A DNA stretch of 64,000 nt from Butyrivibrio sp. NC2007 (GTDB lineage: Bacteria; Bacillota; Clostridia; Lachnospirales; Lachnospiraceae), in contig NZ_ATWY01000006.1 of NCBI RefSeq assembly GCF_000421405.1, positions 124,001 to 188,000 on the forward strand. The letters are read 5' to 3'. The notes beneath the pieces were generated by a model, which searched no databases, had not been told where the DNA came from, and saw nothing but the letters and a program-made list of their open reading frames with translations. Made by a program: the position numbers and the translations under genes. Below, in pieces: positions 17,001 to 25,824 of the stretch. Numbering within the stretch: the first letter of the stretch is position 1; each line of letters starts with the position of its first letter.

Positions 17001-17558
17001 CTTCTTTCAAAACTCCTTTAACGCATCACGATATCATCACTTAATTATGTGTGGCCCAATAACGCAGATATCTTTTTTATCCAATTGTCTGATTATCTTA
17101 TTTCTGGCCATCTACTCCACTAAAATCATAGTAATCCCTTACTTATGCAACACACCAGTTGTATAATATCGTAGAAGAAATTGGCTTATATCATATATTA
17201 ACAGGATACTATATTAGAACTCATTAGATATTTGTTATAAATAATGATCAAGCAAATTGCATATACCATGCATTCCTTAAAACCATAATTCTCAGATAAA
17301 TATAACACCGTTGGAGATGTCGTTCCAAGAAACTCATAAATCTCAGCCAGTTTGTTCAAAATTTGCTTCAGATTTCTTTTGTGATTACTTCACAATATTA
17401 AAGCGTTGCTCCATACAACAACACATCTCCTGCCTTCACTTTTTGCCACCCTACTCTTTTTTCTTGTCAGATTAAGAGCTGAGCATATAGCTAATATCAA
17501 AACAAAAAGCACTAGCAAATATACCATATTTTATTATAACACAATATAAATCGCCTCA
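17001..17558. other. AT-rich gap with IS remnant
   Basis: No intact gene in about 560 bases. Near 17310-17370 the minus strand encodes QILNKLAEIYEFLGTTSPTV, clearly like the end of the IS1634-like transposase at 1662 (MLTKQAEIYETLGIELPTS), so a third copy has been almost fully lost here. The rest has no recognisable feature. Confidence 0.5.
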
Positions 17559-18983
17559 TCATTTTTCACTCAAAGTGCTATTGCTCAACACCCTAATGCT
17601 TTTCTTTCCAATAACTTTGCATGAATATTTTGTCAGTTCATCTGACCCGGGATACATATCAAGAGGGGTTATAAGAAGCTCTGAACCAATGTGTTCATCA
17701 GGCAAAGTGATAACTACATTCTGATCAGAGGACGAATAGATTTTCTTCAGGGCAGAGGCGTAATAATGCTTCTCATTCTGTAAAATCCGCATATGAGACA
17801 ATGTGTATACCCATGGAATGTTTTCGTAGCGCCTTCCATAAATACCAGAGATACTTAAGATAACAAGAGACAAAAGGGCAAGACTTACAGCCATTCCCAC
17901 CTTCACTTTATTTTTTATGTAAGCACCCACATCTATTGATATAAATACCGACCAGATGATAATCAGAAAATTAGTAAGAAATTTAATCCTATTAACCACA
18001 GTGCCATCAGGATAACCTATAGCAAGTGGAAAGAGTACTCCGAAGAGAGAGGCCAAAAGATACAGGCAGATGTTTTTTACTCTCAAAAAACTTTTCTGCA
18101 TCCTATATCCGAGAAAAATTCCGACAGCCATGAATACCAAGTATAACGGAGAGGACATTACATTTCCAAGAGAACGTCCTGTGTTTCGGATCGTAACTGC
18201 CAAGATGCTTACGAAATCCGCATGTTCTTCCAAACTGTTATAGCGGCAAAAATTTCCCGGGGCCAGGAGCGAAAAAAGGCCACCTCCCACCATATATATC
18301 AGCGGAATCAGGTCCTTAATAACAGTAGTCCGATCATTTACAGGTTTTCTGAACATACACATCAGATAGAATATCCCCATGAATATCCCCAGCTGATAGC
18401 AGAAACACCCAATAAATCCTGTAAGTGCAAGAACCAGGCCCCTTGCAAAAGATCTTTTTCCAAAGTATCTCATAGCACAGATCTGAGAAAGCATGACAAA
18501 CACGACACTTAGCAGATAAGCCGCGCAGCCTACAAACCAGTAAAATATCTGCCGGTAAAAATCCGCATTAAGGAAGGCCATGACACTACACAGATATAAA
18601 GCACGGCAATAAAGACTTTCGTTGCAGTCAAAAAAGAAGCGTAAGATTTCTCTGATATAGGAATATAATATTATGACAAAAGCCAGGAACATCAACAATA
18701 TCTCGATTCCCGTCAATAAGCTATAAGCAGGAGCATAGTTAAGAGGATTGAAAATAAATTCAACAAATAAGAACGGCCACATACCATTCCAGGTATTATA
18801 AACATAGTTTGTACCTGCTATGGAATCAGAAAGAAGATTATTAGACCCAACAAGAAAAGATGCCATGACATAATCATCTTTACATGGCATCGCATAAAGA
18901 ATAGACAAAGCAAAAGGAAAAATAGTAATCAGGAGAGCTAAAAGCCATACACATCCTAAAAGCTTTGTTTTCAAGGTGTTCAC
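17559..18983 (-). CDS. DUF6056-like multi-spanning membrane protein
   Basis: A 474-aa integral membrane protein with about ten to eleven hydrophobic segments. After the first segment comes PCKDDYVMASFLVGS. A short acidic D-D loop between membrane helices 1 and 2 is typical of DUF6056 and of GT-C glycosyltransferases, where it contacts the lipid-linked sugar. The C-terminal 80 residues are a soluble outer domain. The start overlaps the cyclase stop by four bases, making this the last gene of the signalling operon. Two related proteins occur at 25825 and 29009. Glycan transfer is inferred from topology only. Confidence 0.6.
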   Translation of the reverse strand: MNTLKTKLLGCVWLLALLITIFPFALSILYAMPCKDDYVMASFLVGSNNLLSDSIAGTNYVYNTWNGMWPFLFVEFIFNPLNYAPAYSLLTGIEILLMFLAFVIILYSYIREILRFFFDCNESLYCRALYLCSVMAFLNADFYRQIFYWFVGCAAYLLSVVFVMLSQICAMRYFGKRSFARGLVLALTGFIGCFCYQLGIFMGIFYLMCMFRKPVNDRTTVIKDLIPLIYMVGGGLFSLLAPGNFCRYNSLEEHADFVSILAVTIRNTGRSLGNVMSSPLYLVFMAVGIFLGYRMQKSFLRVKNICLYLLASLFGVLFPLAIGYPDGTVVNRIKFLTNFLIIIWSVFISIDVGAYIKNKVKVGMAVSLALLSLVILSISGIYGRRYENIPWVYTLSHMRILQNEKHYYASALKKIYSSSDQNVVITLPDEHIGSELLITPLDMYPGSDELTKYSCKVIGKKSIRVLSNSTLSEK

Positions 18984-20794
18984 AACAATTCCTCCACTTT
19001 TAGAACTTCGAAACCCTCAGCTTTTCCCTTTAGTCTGATAGAAGAACCAAGGGATGTATAGCGAATTTTACTCCCTAGTTGATCCACCACAGCACGGCTT
19101 ACATACAAAGTCCCGGCCGGAGCATTGGATTCAAGCCTGGCTGCAGTATTGACAGTATCGCCAATCGCAGTGTAATCCATATGCTTCTCAGCACCCATAT
19201 TACCCACAACAGCAGGACCATAGTTTATGCCAATACCAACCTGCAGCTCTACTCCGATCTCTTCTTTTAATTCATCGGAAACTTTACTTGCACCATCGAT
19301 TATCTCCATAGCTGTCTTCACCGAGTTATACACTGCACTTTCCTGAGGAAGTGGCGCACCCCAAAATGCCATCATCGCATCGCCCACAAATTTGTCCAGC
19401 GTGCCCTTATTGCGCTCAACGCAGTCACTTGCCATGGTGAGATATTTGTTAAGAACATAGACCACCTTCTCAGGCGAAAGATGCTCTGACATGGTTGTAA
19501 AGCCCCTGACATCGACAAAAAGTACAGCTATATCACAGGTCTTTCCTCCAAGCGAAAGATTATCTACCCCTTCTTTTAATATTTCATCCACAATCTCAGG
19601 AGCCACATATCTCTCGAACGTTCTTGTTATCTTCATTTTCTCAATTGCAGAGCGAAAATATTTGATCCCCACGGCGACCACATACATAACAAGTGTCCCA
19701 AGCGGAAACCATAAAGGATGAACAAGCATACCATTATCATAAAAAATATATGCCCCTATAAACGTAGCTGCCCCAATCACAGTCATTAAAATGCCTGATG
19801 GTACAAGCTTGAGTTTTAGAAACAGCGAAAGTAAAGCTGCACACAAAAGCAGGACAATCAGTGCCTGCAGTTCATCAGACATCTCATATTTATAATCGTT
19901 TCGAAGGAACGCCTCAATGGCATTAGCCTGAACTTCCACGCCATACATTTTCTTGGCACGATCTATTGTTGTAAAGTATTCATCCTGAAGGCCTACCGAA
20001 TATGGACCGATGAGTACAATCTTGCCGGCATAATAGTCCGAAGGCACATCTCCCCGTATAAGATCAGCAATATTATAGCCATCATCATAAGTTCCCGGGA
20101 TTGCTGAATAAGACAGATAGTAGTGTCCACGACTGTCCGTCCTGGGCAGCAATAGCGTTTTCCCATTTTGCTCCTGATATGCCCGCGCAGCTTCATAAGC
20201 CATAGAAAAGACTCTTTGTGTGTCTCCGTTTTCTTTGGGGACGTCAATATATAAAAGAGCATGTCGAAGCACTCCGTCAAGATCATACATGGCATTTATG
20301 TGCCCCTGAACAGACACATTTTTAAGCGCTTCGTACGGCTCATTGTATGTGATCACCCGGTGTTCAGCCAGATCAGTTTTTCCGTCGTCGTTCTGAATAT
20401 ACTGTGAACCAAATACACCTGCGGTGGCCGTTATGACCTTAGGCAGACCAGCAACTGCACTTACAAGACTATCGTCCTGCTTTGCAGCTGTAGTACCTGT
20501 ATACAATGTATCGATAGCAACAACTGCAGGAAGATTGTCCTTATCCTGTGCAAGCTCACTAAGAGCAGCCGCCATATTGCCCCGGCCCCATGTGTTATAG
20601 GCTCCAAGTTCCTCAAGAGAATCATCATCAATGCCAATAACCACAACATTTCCCGTAACTGCCTTAGGCTGCTGAAATACGTAGTCCTGAATCCATTTGT
20701 CTATCCTGTTGAAAAGACCTAAATAAGTGACCAGGGCGTATATAAAAGCTATTGTCAATATAATCAATGCTTTCTGATAAGTCTTTTTAACCAT
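18980..20794 (-). CDS. CHASE2-domain adenylate cyclase
   Basis: A 604-aa class III nucleotide cyclase. One N-terminal membrane helix (residues 8-26) is followed by an extracellular CHASE2 sensor (about 30-305) with VVVIGIDDDSLEELG and VVAIDTLY, three membrane helices (about 310-380) and the catalytic domain (about 390-604). VLFVDVRGFTTMSE and FVGDAMMAFWG supply the two metal-binding Asp residues. TLDKFVGD (Lys) and MDYTAIGDTVN (Asp) match adenine selection, and NTAARLE has the transition-state Asn and Arg. It should make cAMP in response to an outside signal. It lies 13 bases after the FecR gene and overlaps the DUF6056 gene. Confidence 0.9.
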   Translation of the reverse strand: MVKKTYQKALIILTIAFIYALVTYLGLFNRIDKWIQDYVFQQPKAVTGNVVVIGIDDDSLEELGAYNTWGRGNMAAALSELAQDKDNLPAVVAIDTLYTGTTAAKQDDSLVSAVAGLPKVITATAGVFGSQYIQNDDGKTDLAEHRVITYNEPYEALKNVSVQGHINAMYDLDGVLRHALLYIDVPKENGDTQRVFSMAYEAARAYQEQNGKTLLLPRTDSRGHYYLSYSAIPGTYDDGYNIADLIRGDVPSDYYAGKIVLIGPYSVGLQDEYFTTIDRAKKMYGVEVQANAIEAFLRNDYKYEMSDELQALIVLLLCAALLSLFLKLKLVPSGILMTVIGAATFIGAYIFYDNGMLVHPLWFPLGTLVMYVVAVGIKYFRSAIEKMKITRTFERYVAPEIVDEILKEGVDNLSLGGKTCDIAVLFVDVRGFTTMSEHLSPEKVVYVLNKYLTMASDCVERNKGTLDKFVGDAMMAFWGAPLPQESAVYNSVKTAMEIIDGASKVSDELKEEIGVELQVGIGINYGPAVVGNMGAEKHMDYTAIGDTVNTAARLESNAPAGTLYVSRAVVDQLGSKIRYTSLGSSIRLKGKAEGFEVLKVEELL

Positions 20795-20807
20795 GCGTAA
20801 TCAACCT

Positions 20808-22142
20808 TTACGGATCGTAAGTAGGCTCTCCACCTTCAGGCTCAGGAGTTCCACCTCCACCTGCATTTGCATTTGCGTTTGCATTTGTTGCTCCTCCTGA
20901 AGAACTACCGGAATCATTTCCCTGCGAGTTGCGAGCTCTTTCCTCTGCTGCGTCCCTGGCCTGGGCTTCGCCAAGAACCTTCTGCCATTCAAGATACTCC
21001 TGATTTTTTTCGGCTTCAGCAGTATCCTTGTCACTAGCTGATCCATAGCGGTTTTCTGATTCGCCATATGCAAGGAAGTGCTCGAGAAGCTTATAAGAAT
21101 CAGTACCTATTTCACTTACCACATCAGGGTTTTCTCTGGCATAATATGCCGGATCAAAATGCTGTCCGGTAGTAAGTGTCATAACACCGTTTGAATCAGT
21201 GCTGACAACATATTGTAAAACCCCGGTCTTTCCGGCTGTTTCAGTGGTTGCTTCCTCCGTGGATGCATCCGTCACGCTATCTGTAGTTGCTGTCAAACTC
21301 TTGTCATTATTTACTGCATCATCGGCTGTAACTTCTGATGAAGCATTATCAGGTGTCTGTTCTTCTGAAGAATCAGTATTTGACGCAAGCATGGTGTCAG
21401 TACTATCCACTCCCATTATCTTATCAACAGACCATCCTGTATCTGCGCACACCAGTTCCACAAGCGCATAATTCTCACGAAGTCTTTCCAAAACAAAAAG
21501 ATTGAGTTCTTCTTCAGTTAGCTCATCCACCTCGAACATTATGCTGTCTACGCTTCTGTCATTATAAAGATAAGTCCTGACCCTCTGTCCGGCATTTACA
21601 ACGACAGTCTTTGTCTCACCGGTGGTGGGATTAGTTCCCTTTACCTCCACGCTTCCGTCTGTAATTATAAGTGCCTCATGTCCGGCATCGTCAACCGTCA
21701 CATAACCCGACGTACCCCTTATGCCAACCACCATGGTAGATGTACGGATGTCAAAACTTTCATCTGAATCAAGTTTCTTGGTTACCTCAAAAAAGAGGCT
21801 CCCCTTGGTCAGGTTAATGTCCAGTTTCCTGCCGTTTTGGTCAAACTGGGCACTACTCAGTTCGTCGATAGTCACTATCTTGGAATCATCAAGAGCTATG
21901 CCTGCAAGGCTTTTGGATTCAGTATTCAAAATATTACCGGCGTTAAGTCGCAGGTTATCGGATATTGTCCTTTCCTTATCGTTCTCATAAAGCCTTACGG
22001 TACCTTCGCGCCGCAATAATCTCATAGTGCTTGCAGCAAGATTACTGCCACATGAAGTTAATAATGCTGTAACTGTTATGACAATGATAGTTATTAAAAA
22101 CAGCCCAGATATAGATTTTTTTGTACAATACGGAGTCTTCAT
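20808..22142 (-). CDS. FecR-domain lipoprotein
   Basis: A 444-aa secreted lipoprotein. A hydrophobic N-terminus ends in LLTSCGSN with lipobox Cys31. Residues 40-210 form a FecR domain (GTVRLYENDKERTI, LTKGSLFFEV, VGIRGTSGYVTV, TDGSVEVKG). A Ser/Thr/Glu-rich linker follows. Near residue 340 comes FDPAYYARENPDVVSEIG, a short repeat-type domain common in surface proteins, then an Asn/Ala/Gly tail (SSSGGATNANANANAGGGG). FecR domains are known to occur beside CHASE2 cyclases, and this one probably presents or tunes the ligand for the cyclase 13 bases downstream. That partnership is inference. Confidence 0.8.
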   Translation of the reverse strand: MKTPYCTKKSISGLFLITIIVITVTALLTSCGSNLAASTMRLLRREGTVRLYENDKERTISDNLRLNAGNILNTESKSLAGIALDDSKIVTIDELSSAQFDQNGRKLDINLTKGSLFFEVTKKLDSDESFDIRTSTMVVGIRGTSGYVTVDDAGHEALIITDGSVEVKGTNPTTGETKTVVVNAGQRVRTYLYNDRSVDSIMFEVDELTEEELNLFVLERLRENYALVELVCADTGWSVDKIMGVDSTDTMLASNTDSSEEQTPDNASSEVTADDAVNNDKSLTATTDSVTDASTEEATTETAGKTGVLQYVVSTDSNGVMTLTTGQHFDPAYYARENPDVVSEIGTDSYKLLEHFLAYGESENRYGSASDKDTAEAEKNQEYLEWQKVLGEAQARDAAEERARNSQGNDSGSSSGGATNANANANAGGGGTPEPEGGEPTYDP

Positions 22143-22162
22143 ATCAAACGCCTCCTTTGTTA

Positions 22163-23626
22163 TTACTGTTTATCCTTCTTCCATGCATTACTATCTTTAA
22201 ACATACGAAGAATATCTTTGTCTATCTTGCCCTCCTCTGCCATACCATCCAGGATACTAAAAGCCTTTTCAGGTGGCATCGGAGGTTTATAGGGCCTGTC
22301 CTCGGCTGTCAGAGCGTCGAAAATATCTATTATTGTAAGGAATCGGACCTCCTTGGGAATGTCTTCTGCCTTGATGTGATCAGGATAACCGGTTCCATCC
22401 AATAACTCATGATGTCCCGCTGCCCATTCCGGAACATGCTTGTATAACCCTTCAAAGTGCATTTTTCTGAGCATCTTCAATGTATAGGAGACATGACTTT
22501 GCATAAGTTCCCGCTCAGCATCTGTAAGCGTACCTTTTCGAACCGTGATAGCAATAAGTTCATCAGCTGTCAGAAGATGTACCTCATTTCCATTTTCATT
22601 CTTGCACCTTATATTTGCTATCTCTTTGAGCTGATTTATAATTTCATCCGTAAGGAATCCTTTAGTATTAGACTCCTGAATAAAGCTAAGTGCATCCTTT
22701 AATTCTTTTATCTTTAAGTCATGTTCAGGTCTTGTCCCCGGGCTTTTCAGAGCATCAATCTCCTCCATAAGACAAGCAATGGTTACTCTGGTCCTGATTC
22801 CCTCTTCAAGTACACCAAGCCTGGTGGGTTTATCCATAATTTCCAAGGGAATTACAAGTTTTCCGATATCATGTAACCATACACTCATTAATAGCGCATC
22901 ACGTTCCTCATCTGTAAGCGCACGCTCATCATAGTGTGTTCCAACGTATGTTAAAAAACGGTCCGCATAATAAACCATATTCTTAGTGTGATTGGCGTTA
23001 TATGAGCTCCTAGTCTCTATCGCTTCTACAAGCACTTTTACCAAAGAATGAAGGGTTTCAAGGACCTGATTGGAAAGCCTCCTGTTGGTCAGGATTACTG
23101 CCCCCAATGAAGCGAGAGCTTTTATTATATCTTCATCTTTTTCCGGGAAAGGAACAACGTTCCCGGCATTGTCTTGGGCGTTGATCAGCTGAAGAACGCC
23201 TATGACATCACTACGATCATCCTCCATTGGAATTACAAGCATAGACTGTGTTTTATATCCGCTAAGTTGATCATACTTTTTCGCACCGGAAAAATCGTAT
23301 CCATCTGAAGTGTAAACATCCTTTATGTTGATCTCCTTCTTATCAAGGACAGCACAGGCGCTTATATACTCACGGCTCAGCGGCACAGGAGGCATATTAT
23401 TCTTTTTAACGCCAGACTCATTTAAAAAGCCATTTGCATATGTATAGGAATTATGGAAATTCAGATGATCGTCTTCCACTATATAGACTGTTCCCGCATC
23501 ACAATTACTGATCTTCATTGCAACCTGAAGAATCATATCCAGAACTTTGGATGTGTCTTTTTCAGCGGAAAGCGCTATAGCTATCCGGATCAGATTATCA
23601 ACGGAATATTTGTTCGTTGTATCCAT
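22163..23626 (-). CDS. GAF-HD-GYP phosphodiesterase
   Basis: A 487-aa cytoplasmic protein. An N-terminal GAF domain (about residues 15-165) is followed by an HD-GYP domain (about 190-480) with VWLHDIGKLVIP (HD metal ligands), AAGHHELLDGTGYP (HHE and GYP motifs) and IDIFDALTAEDRPYK. HD-GYP enzymes hydrolyse c-di-GMP or related dinucleotides. An insertion of about 100 residues lies between the HD and HHE parts. A longer frame opens at 23686, but ATG 23626 sits behind GGAGG and is chosen. It is 20 bases upstream of the FecR gene. The GAF ligand is unknown. Confidence 0.85.
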   Translation of the reverse strand: MDTTNKYSVDNLIRIAIALSAEKDTSKVLDMILQVAMKISNCDAGTVYIVEDDHLNFHNSYTYANGFLNESGVKKNNMPPVPLSREYISACAVLDKKEINIKDVYTSDGYDFSGAKKYDQLSGYKTQSMLVIPMEDDRSDVIGVLQLINAQDNAGNVVPFPEKDEDIIKALASLGAVILTNRRLSNQVLETLHSLVKVLVEAIETRSSYNANHTKNMVYYADRFLTYVGTHYDERALTDEERDALLMSVWLHDIGKLVIPLEIMDKPTRLGVLEEGIRTRVTIACLMEEIDALKSPGTRPEHDLKIKELKDALSFIQESNTKGFLTDEIINQLKEIANIRCKNENGNEVHLLTADELIAITVRKGTLTDAERELMQSHVSYTLKMLRKMHFEGLYKHVPEWAAGHHELLDGTGYPDHIKAEDIPKEVRFLTIIDIFDALTAEDRPYKPPMPPEKAFSILDGMAEEGKIDKDILRMFKDSNAWKKDKQ

Positions 23627-23746
23627 AAAAAACAGCCTCCTAATATAGATTAATTCTATCATGGAGGCCGTTATTTTGTTTTGCATTTAACGGTTTAATG
23701 TATTATTTTTTTATTACGGATTTATTATGTTTTACGAAAGAAAACG

Positions 23747-24604
23747 TTATAGTAAGAAGGTATAACCTTCTGAAGCAAATATGATATGTGCTCCCAACTC
23801 TAGGGCATCAATTTGTCTCTGAAGGCTTTCCAAAAACTCGTCAGTGTGATTGGGAGCATGATGAACAAGCAGTATTTCATTAACATTTGTAATCTTTTGC
23901 AGTTCTATAGCCTTCTCATAGGTTGAATGTCCATAGCCTCGGCACTTTTTATATTCCTCAGGAGTATACTGAGAATCATAGAGAATCATTCTTGACCCTG
24001 CTGCAAAATCGGCAAGCGAATATAGTGGATCCTGATCTGACTCTGCTATTTCATGCTCAAAATCAGTAGCAACAGTGACAGAAACAACATTATTTGTAAG
24101 CTTATAAATTGTTGCCCCACCAGGATGGTTGGAAGGCATGGTCGTAACATCGACTTCACCAATAGCAAAAGTGGCAACTTCTGCTATTTCATGAAAATCT
24201 ATGTTATCACCGTATTTATCTATAGTTACCGGCCAGAGTGGCGTTGAAACATAACGTTCCAGTTGTTGTTTTACAGTAAGGCCGTCACGTGTTACTCCAT
24301 AAATCGAGATCTCTTTTCCCTTAAGCGCAGATAGAAGTATTGGGAGGCCCAAAATATGGTCGATATGCGTATGGGTGATAAGCAGGGACAGGTGCCTGTC
24401 TCCTATATCAGGAAGACGCATTATTCCGGTTCCTGCGTCAATAATTATTGCCTCGCTGTCAGTCTCAATAAGATAGCATGATGTATTACCGCCATACCTG
24501 GCCGTTTCAGGGCTTGAAACAGGCATGGATCCCCTACTACCAAGGATGGTAATAGACATGTTATTAGTGGATTTCGGATTGGTATATTGATTAATACAAG
24601 TCAT
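23747..24604 (-). CDS. MBL-fold metallo-hydrolase
   Basis: A 285-aa metallo-beta-lactamase-fold protein. SITILGSRGSMPVSSPETAR opens the domain, IIIDAGTGI and LLITHTHIDHILGL give the HxHxDH zinc motif near residue 78, VATDFEHE and LYDSQYTPEEYK supply further ligands, and LLVHHAP follows. This RNase Z/class II cyclic-nucleotide phosphodiesterase-like shape, together with a cyclase two genes away, makes a cAMP-degrading role attractive but unproven. The first ATG has a perfect GGAGGG site and is used. It is the promoter-proximal gene of the cluster, 120 bases before the HD-GYP gene. Confidence 0.8.
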   Translation of the reverse strand: MTCINQYTNPKSTNNMSITILGSRGSMPVSSPETARYGGNTSCYLIETDSEAIIIDAGTGIMRLPDIGDRHLSLLITHTHIDHILGLPILLSALKGKEISIYGVTRDGLTVKQQLERYVSTPLWPVTIDKYGDNIDFHEIAEVATFAIGEVDVTTMPSNHPGGATIYKLTNNVVSVTVATDFEHEIAESDQDPLYSLADFAAGSRMILYDSQYTPEEYKKCRGYGHSTYEKAIELQKITNVNEILLVHHAPNHTDEFLESLQRQIDALELGAHIIFASEGYTFLL

Positions 24605-24647
24605 AATCCCTCCAATTCAAAAACACAATATCACTACTCTCAATATG

Positions 24648-24695
24648 CTTACCAAATAAGTAAGTATATTATACCATTTGCATGCTATGTGTTAA
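24648..24695 (-). promoter_or_regulatory. promoter and palindromic operator upstream of MBL gene
   Basis: On the minus strand TTAACA (24695-24690), a 16-base spacer and TATAAT (24673-24668) form a sigma-A type promoter. CTTAC-N7-GTAAG (24648-24664) is a palindrome just downstream of the -10 box and probably overlaps the transcription start, where a repressor would block. It lies 44 bases before the MBL start. Confidence 0.5.
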
Positions 24696-24725
24696 GAAAC
24701 AAACTTGTTATGGTACAATGTCTTT

Positions 24726-25814
24726 ATGAAAAAAATACTACATTTGGAAATCATTAGAATACTGGCTATTTTGTGCATCATGTTCATCCATACCGGATTT
24801 TGGGGACATGATGCTTATTCCTGTACGGATAGTCATATAACATTTATTGTCTCTCTTCTTTTGGCCTGTGTAAGTGCTATAGGCGTGGATTTATTTTGGA
24901 TGGTATCAGGATCTCTTTTACTTGGGATTGATGAAGATATCTCTGTGGTATATAAGAAGCGCCTTCCAAGGATTCTGATAGTGTTGGCCGTATTCTCTGT
25001 TATCAGATATTTCTACGACTTTTTTATGGAAGACTACGGCGGAGGCGTTTACTGGAGCAGGGTTTACGGTGATAATGCAGGAACAGGTCTTTTGCATATA
25101 GGGCTGGGGGATTTTGCGAAGAAATTTTTGTCAGGCAATGTCTATTTGCCATACTGGTTTTTATATTACTATATTGGGATTTTATTGCTGCTCCCATTTA
25201 TACGTAAGGTTGTCAAGGGTATGAGCACAATTGAATGGAAATACTTTGCGGTATTTGAAGTTTGCTTTTTGGTAATTGTGAAGCTATTTGAGCCTGTGAT
25301 TCATACAAGATTTGGAGTGCCGTTCTTTATTCCTGAGGCCGTTAATGCCTTTGTGCTGGGATATGCTGCTGAGAAAGTTGTTCCGGCAGAATGGATCAAG
25401 AAGAGAAAGAATCTTGTTTTGCTGTTTCTTGTAAGCGTCGTATTTGTGGCTGTTGAGTATACTTTTTCTGTTAAGCTGGGGAATCCCATTGGCGAAGGCA
25501 GAAATGTATTCACAGATATGTTTATTCAGCCTTTGGCATTTTGCGTAGTGCTGATTATTAGGGGAATTTCTCTTAATCTGAAGATGTGTTCCGAGAGGCT
25601 GTACAAGGTTATATGTGTTGTTGGAAGTTGCACATTTGGACTATATCTCATTGAAGAATATCTTAGAGATATATTGTTCTTTATTTACGATGCACTTGTT
25701 CCGATGGTTACAGTTATGCCAGCTTGTATAATCTGGCTGCTGTGCTGCTTTATTGTGGGTGTACCGGTTGTCTGTGCACTAAAAAAGCTCCCCTTAATCG
25801 GGAAGCTGATTTAG
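24726..25814 (+). CDS. acyltransferase 3 family membrane protein
   Basis: A 362-aa integral membrane O-acyltransferase with about ten hydrophobic segments. The start MKKILHLEIIRILAILCIMF includes the acyltransferase-3 hallmark (E/D-x-x-R-x-x-A in helix 1), followed by FIHTGFWG with the catalytic His. A longer frame with a TTG start at 24705 exists, but ATG 24726 fits the family start. It is the only plus-strand gene in this area and is divergent from the MBL gene across a 121-base gap. It probably acetylates a surface polysaccharide. Confidence 0.78.
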   Translation: MKKILHLEIIRILAILCIMFIHTGFWGHDAYSCTDSHITFIVSLLLACVSAIGVDLFWMVSGSLLLGIDEDISVVYKKRLPRILIVLAVFSVIRYFYDFFMEDYGGGVYWSRVYGDNAGTGLLHIGLGDFAKKFLSGNVYLPYWFLYYYIGILLLLPFIRKVVKGMSTIEWKYFAVFEVCFLVIVKLFEPVIHTRFGVPFFIPEAVNAFVLGYAAEKVVPAEWIKKRKNLVLLFLVSVVFVAVEYTFSVKLGNPIGEGRNVFTDMFIQPLAFCVVLIIRGISLNLKMCSERLYKVICVVGSCTFGLYLIEEYLRDILFFIYDALVPMVTVMPACIIWLLCCFIVGVPVVCALKKLPLIGKLI

Positions 25815-25824
25815 TGATAATGAT

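Noticed and set aside
20801..21073. 90-aa frame with Met/Gln-rich repeats inside the FecR gene
   Set aside because: It is the out-of-phase shadow of the Asn/Ala-rich FecR tail.
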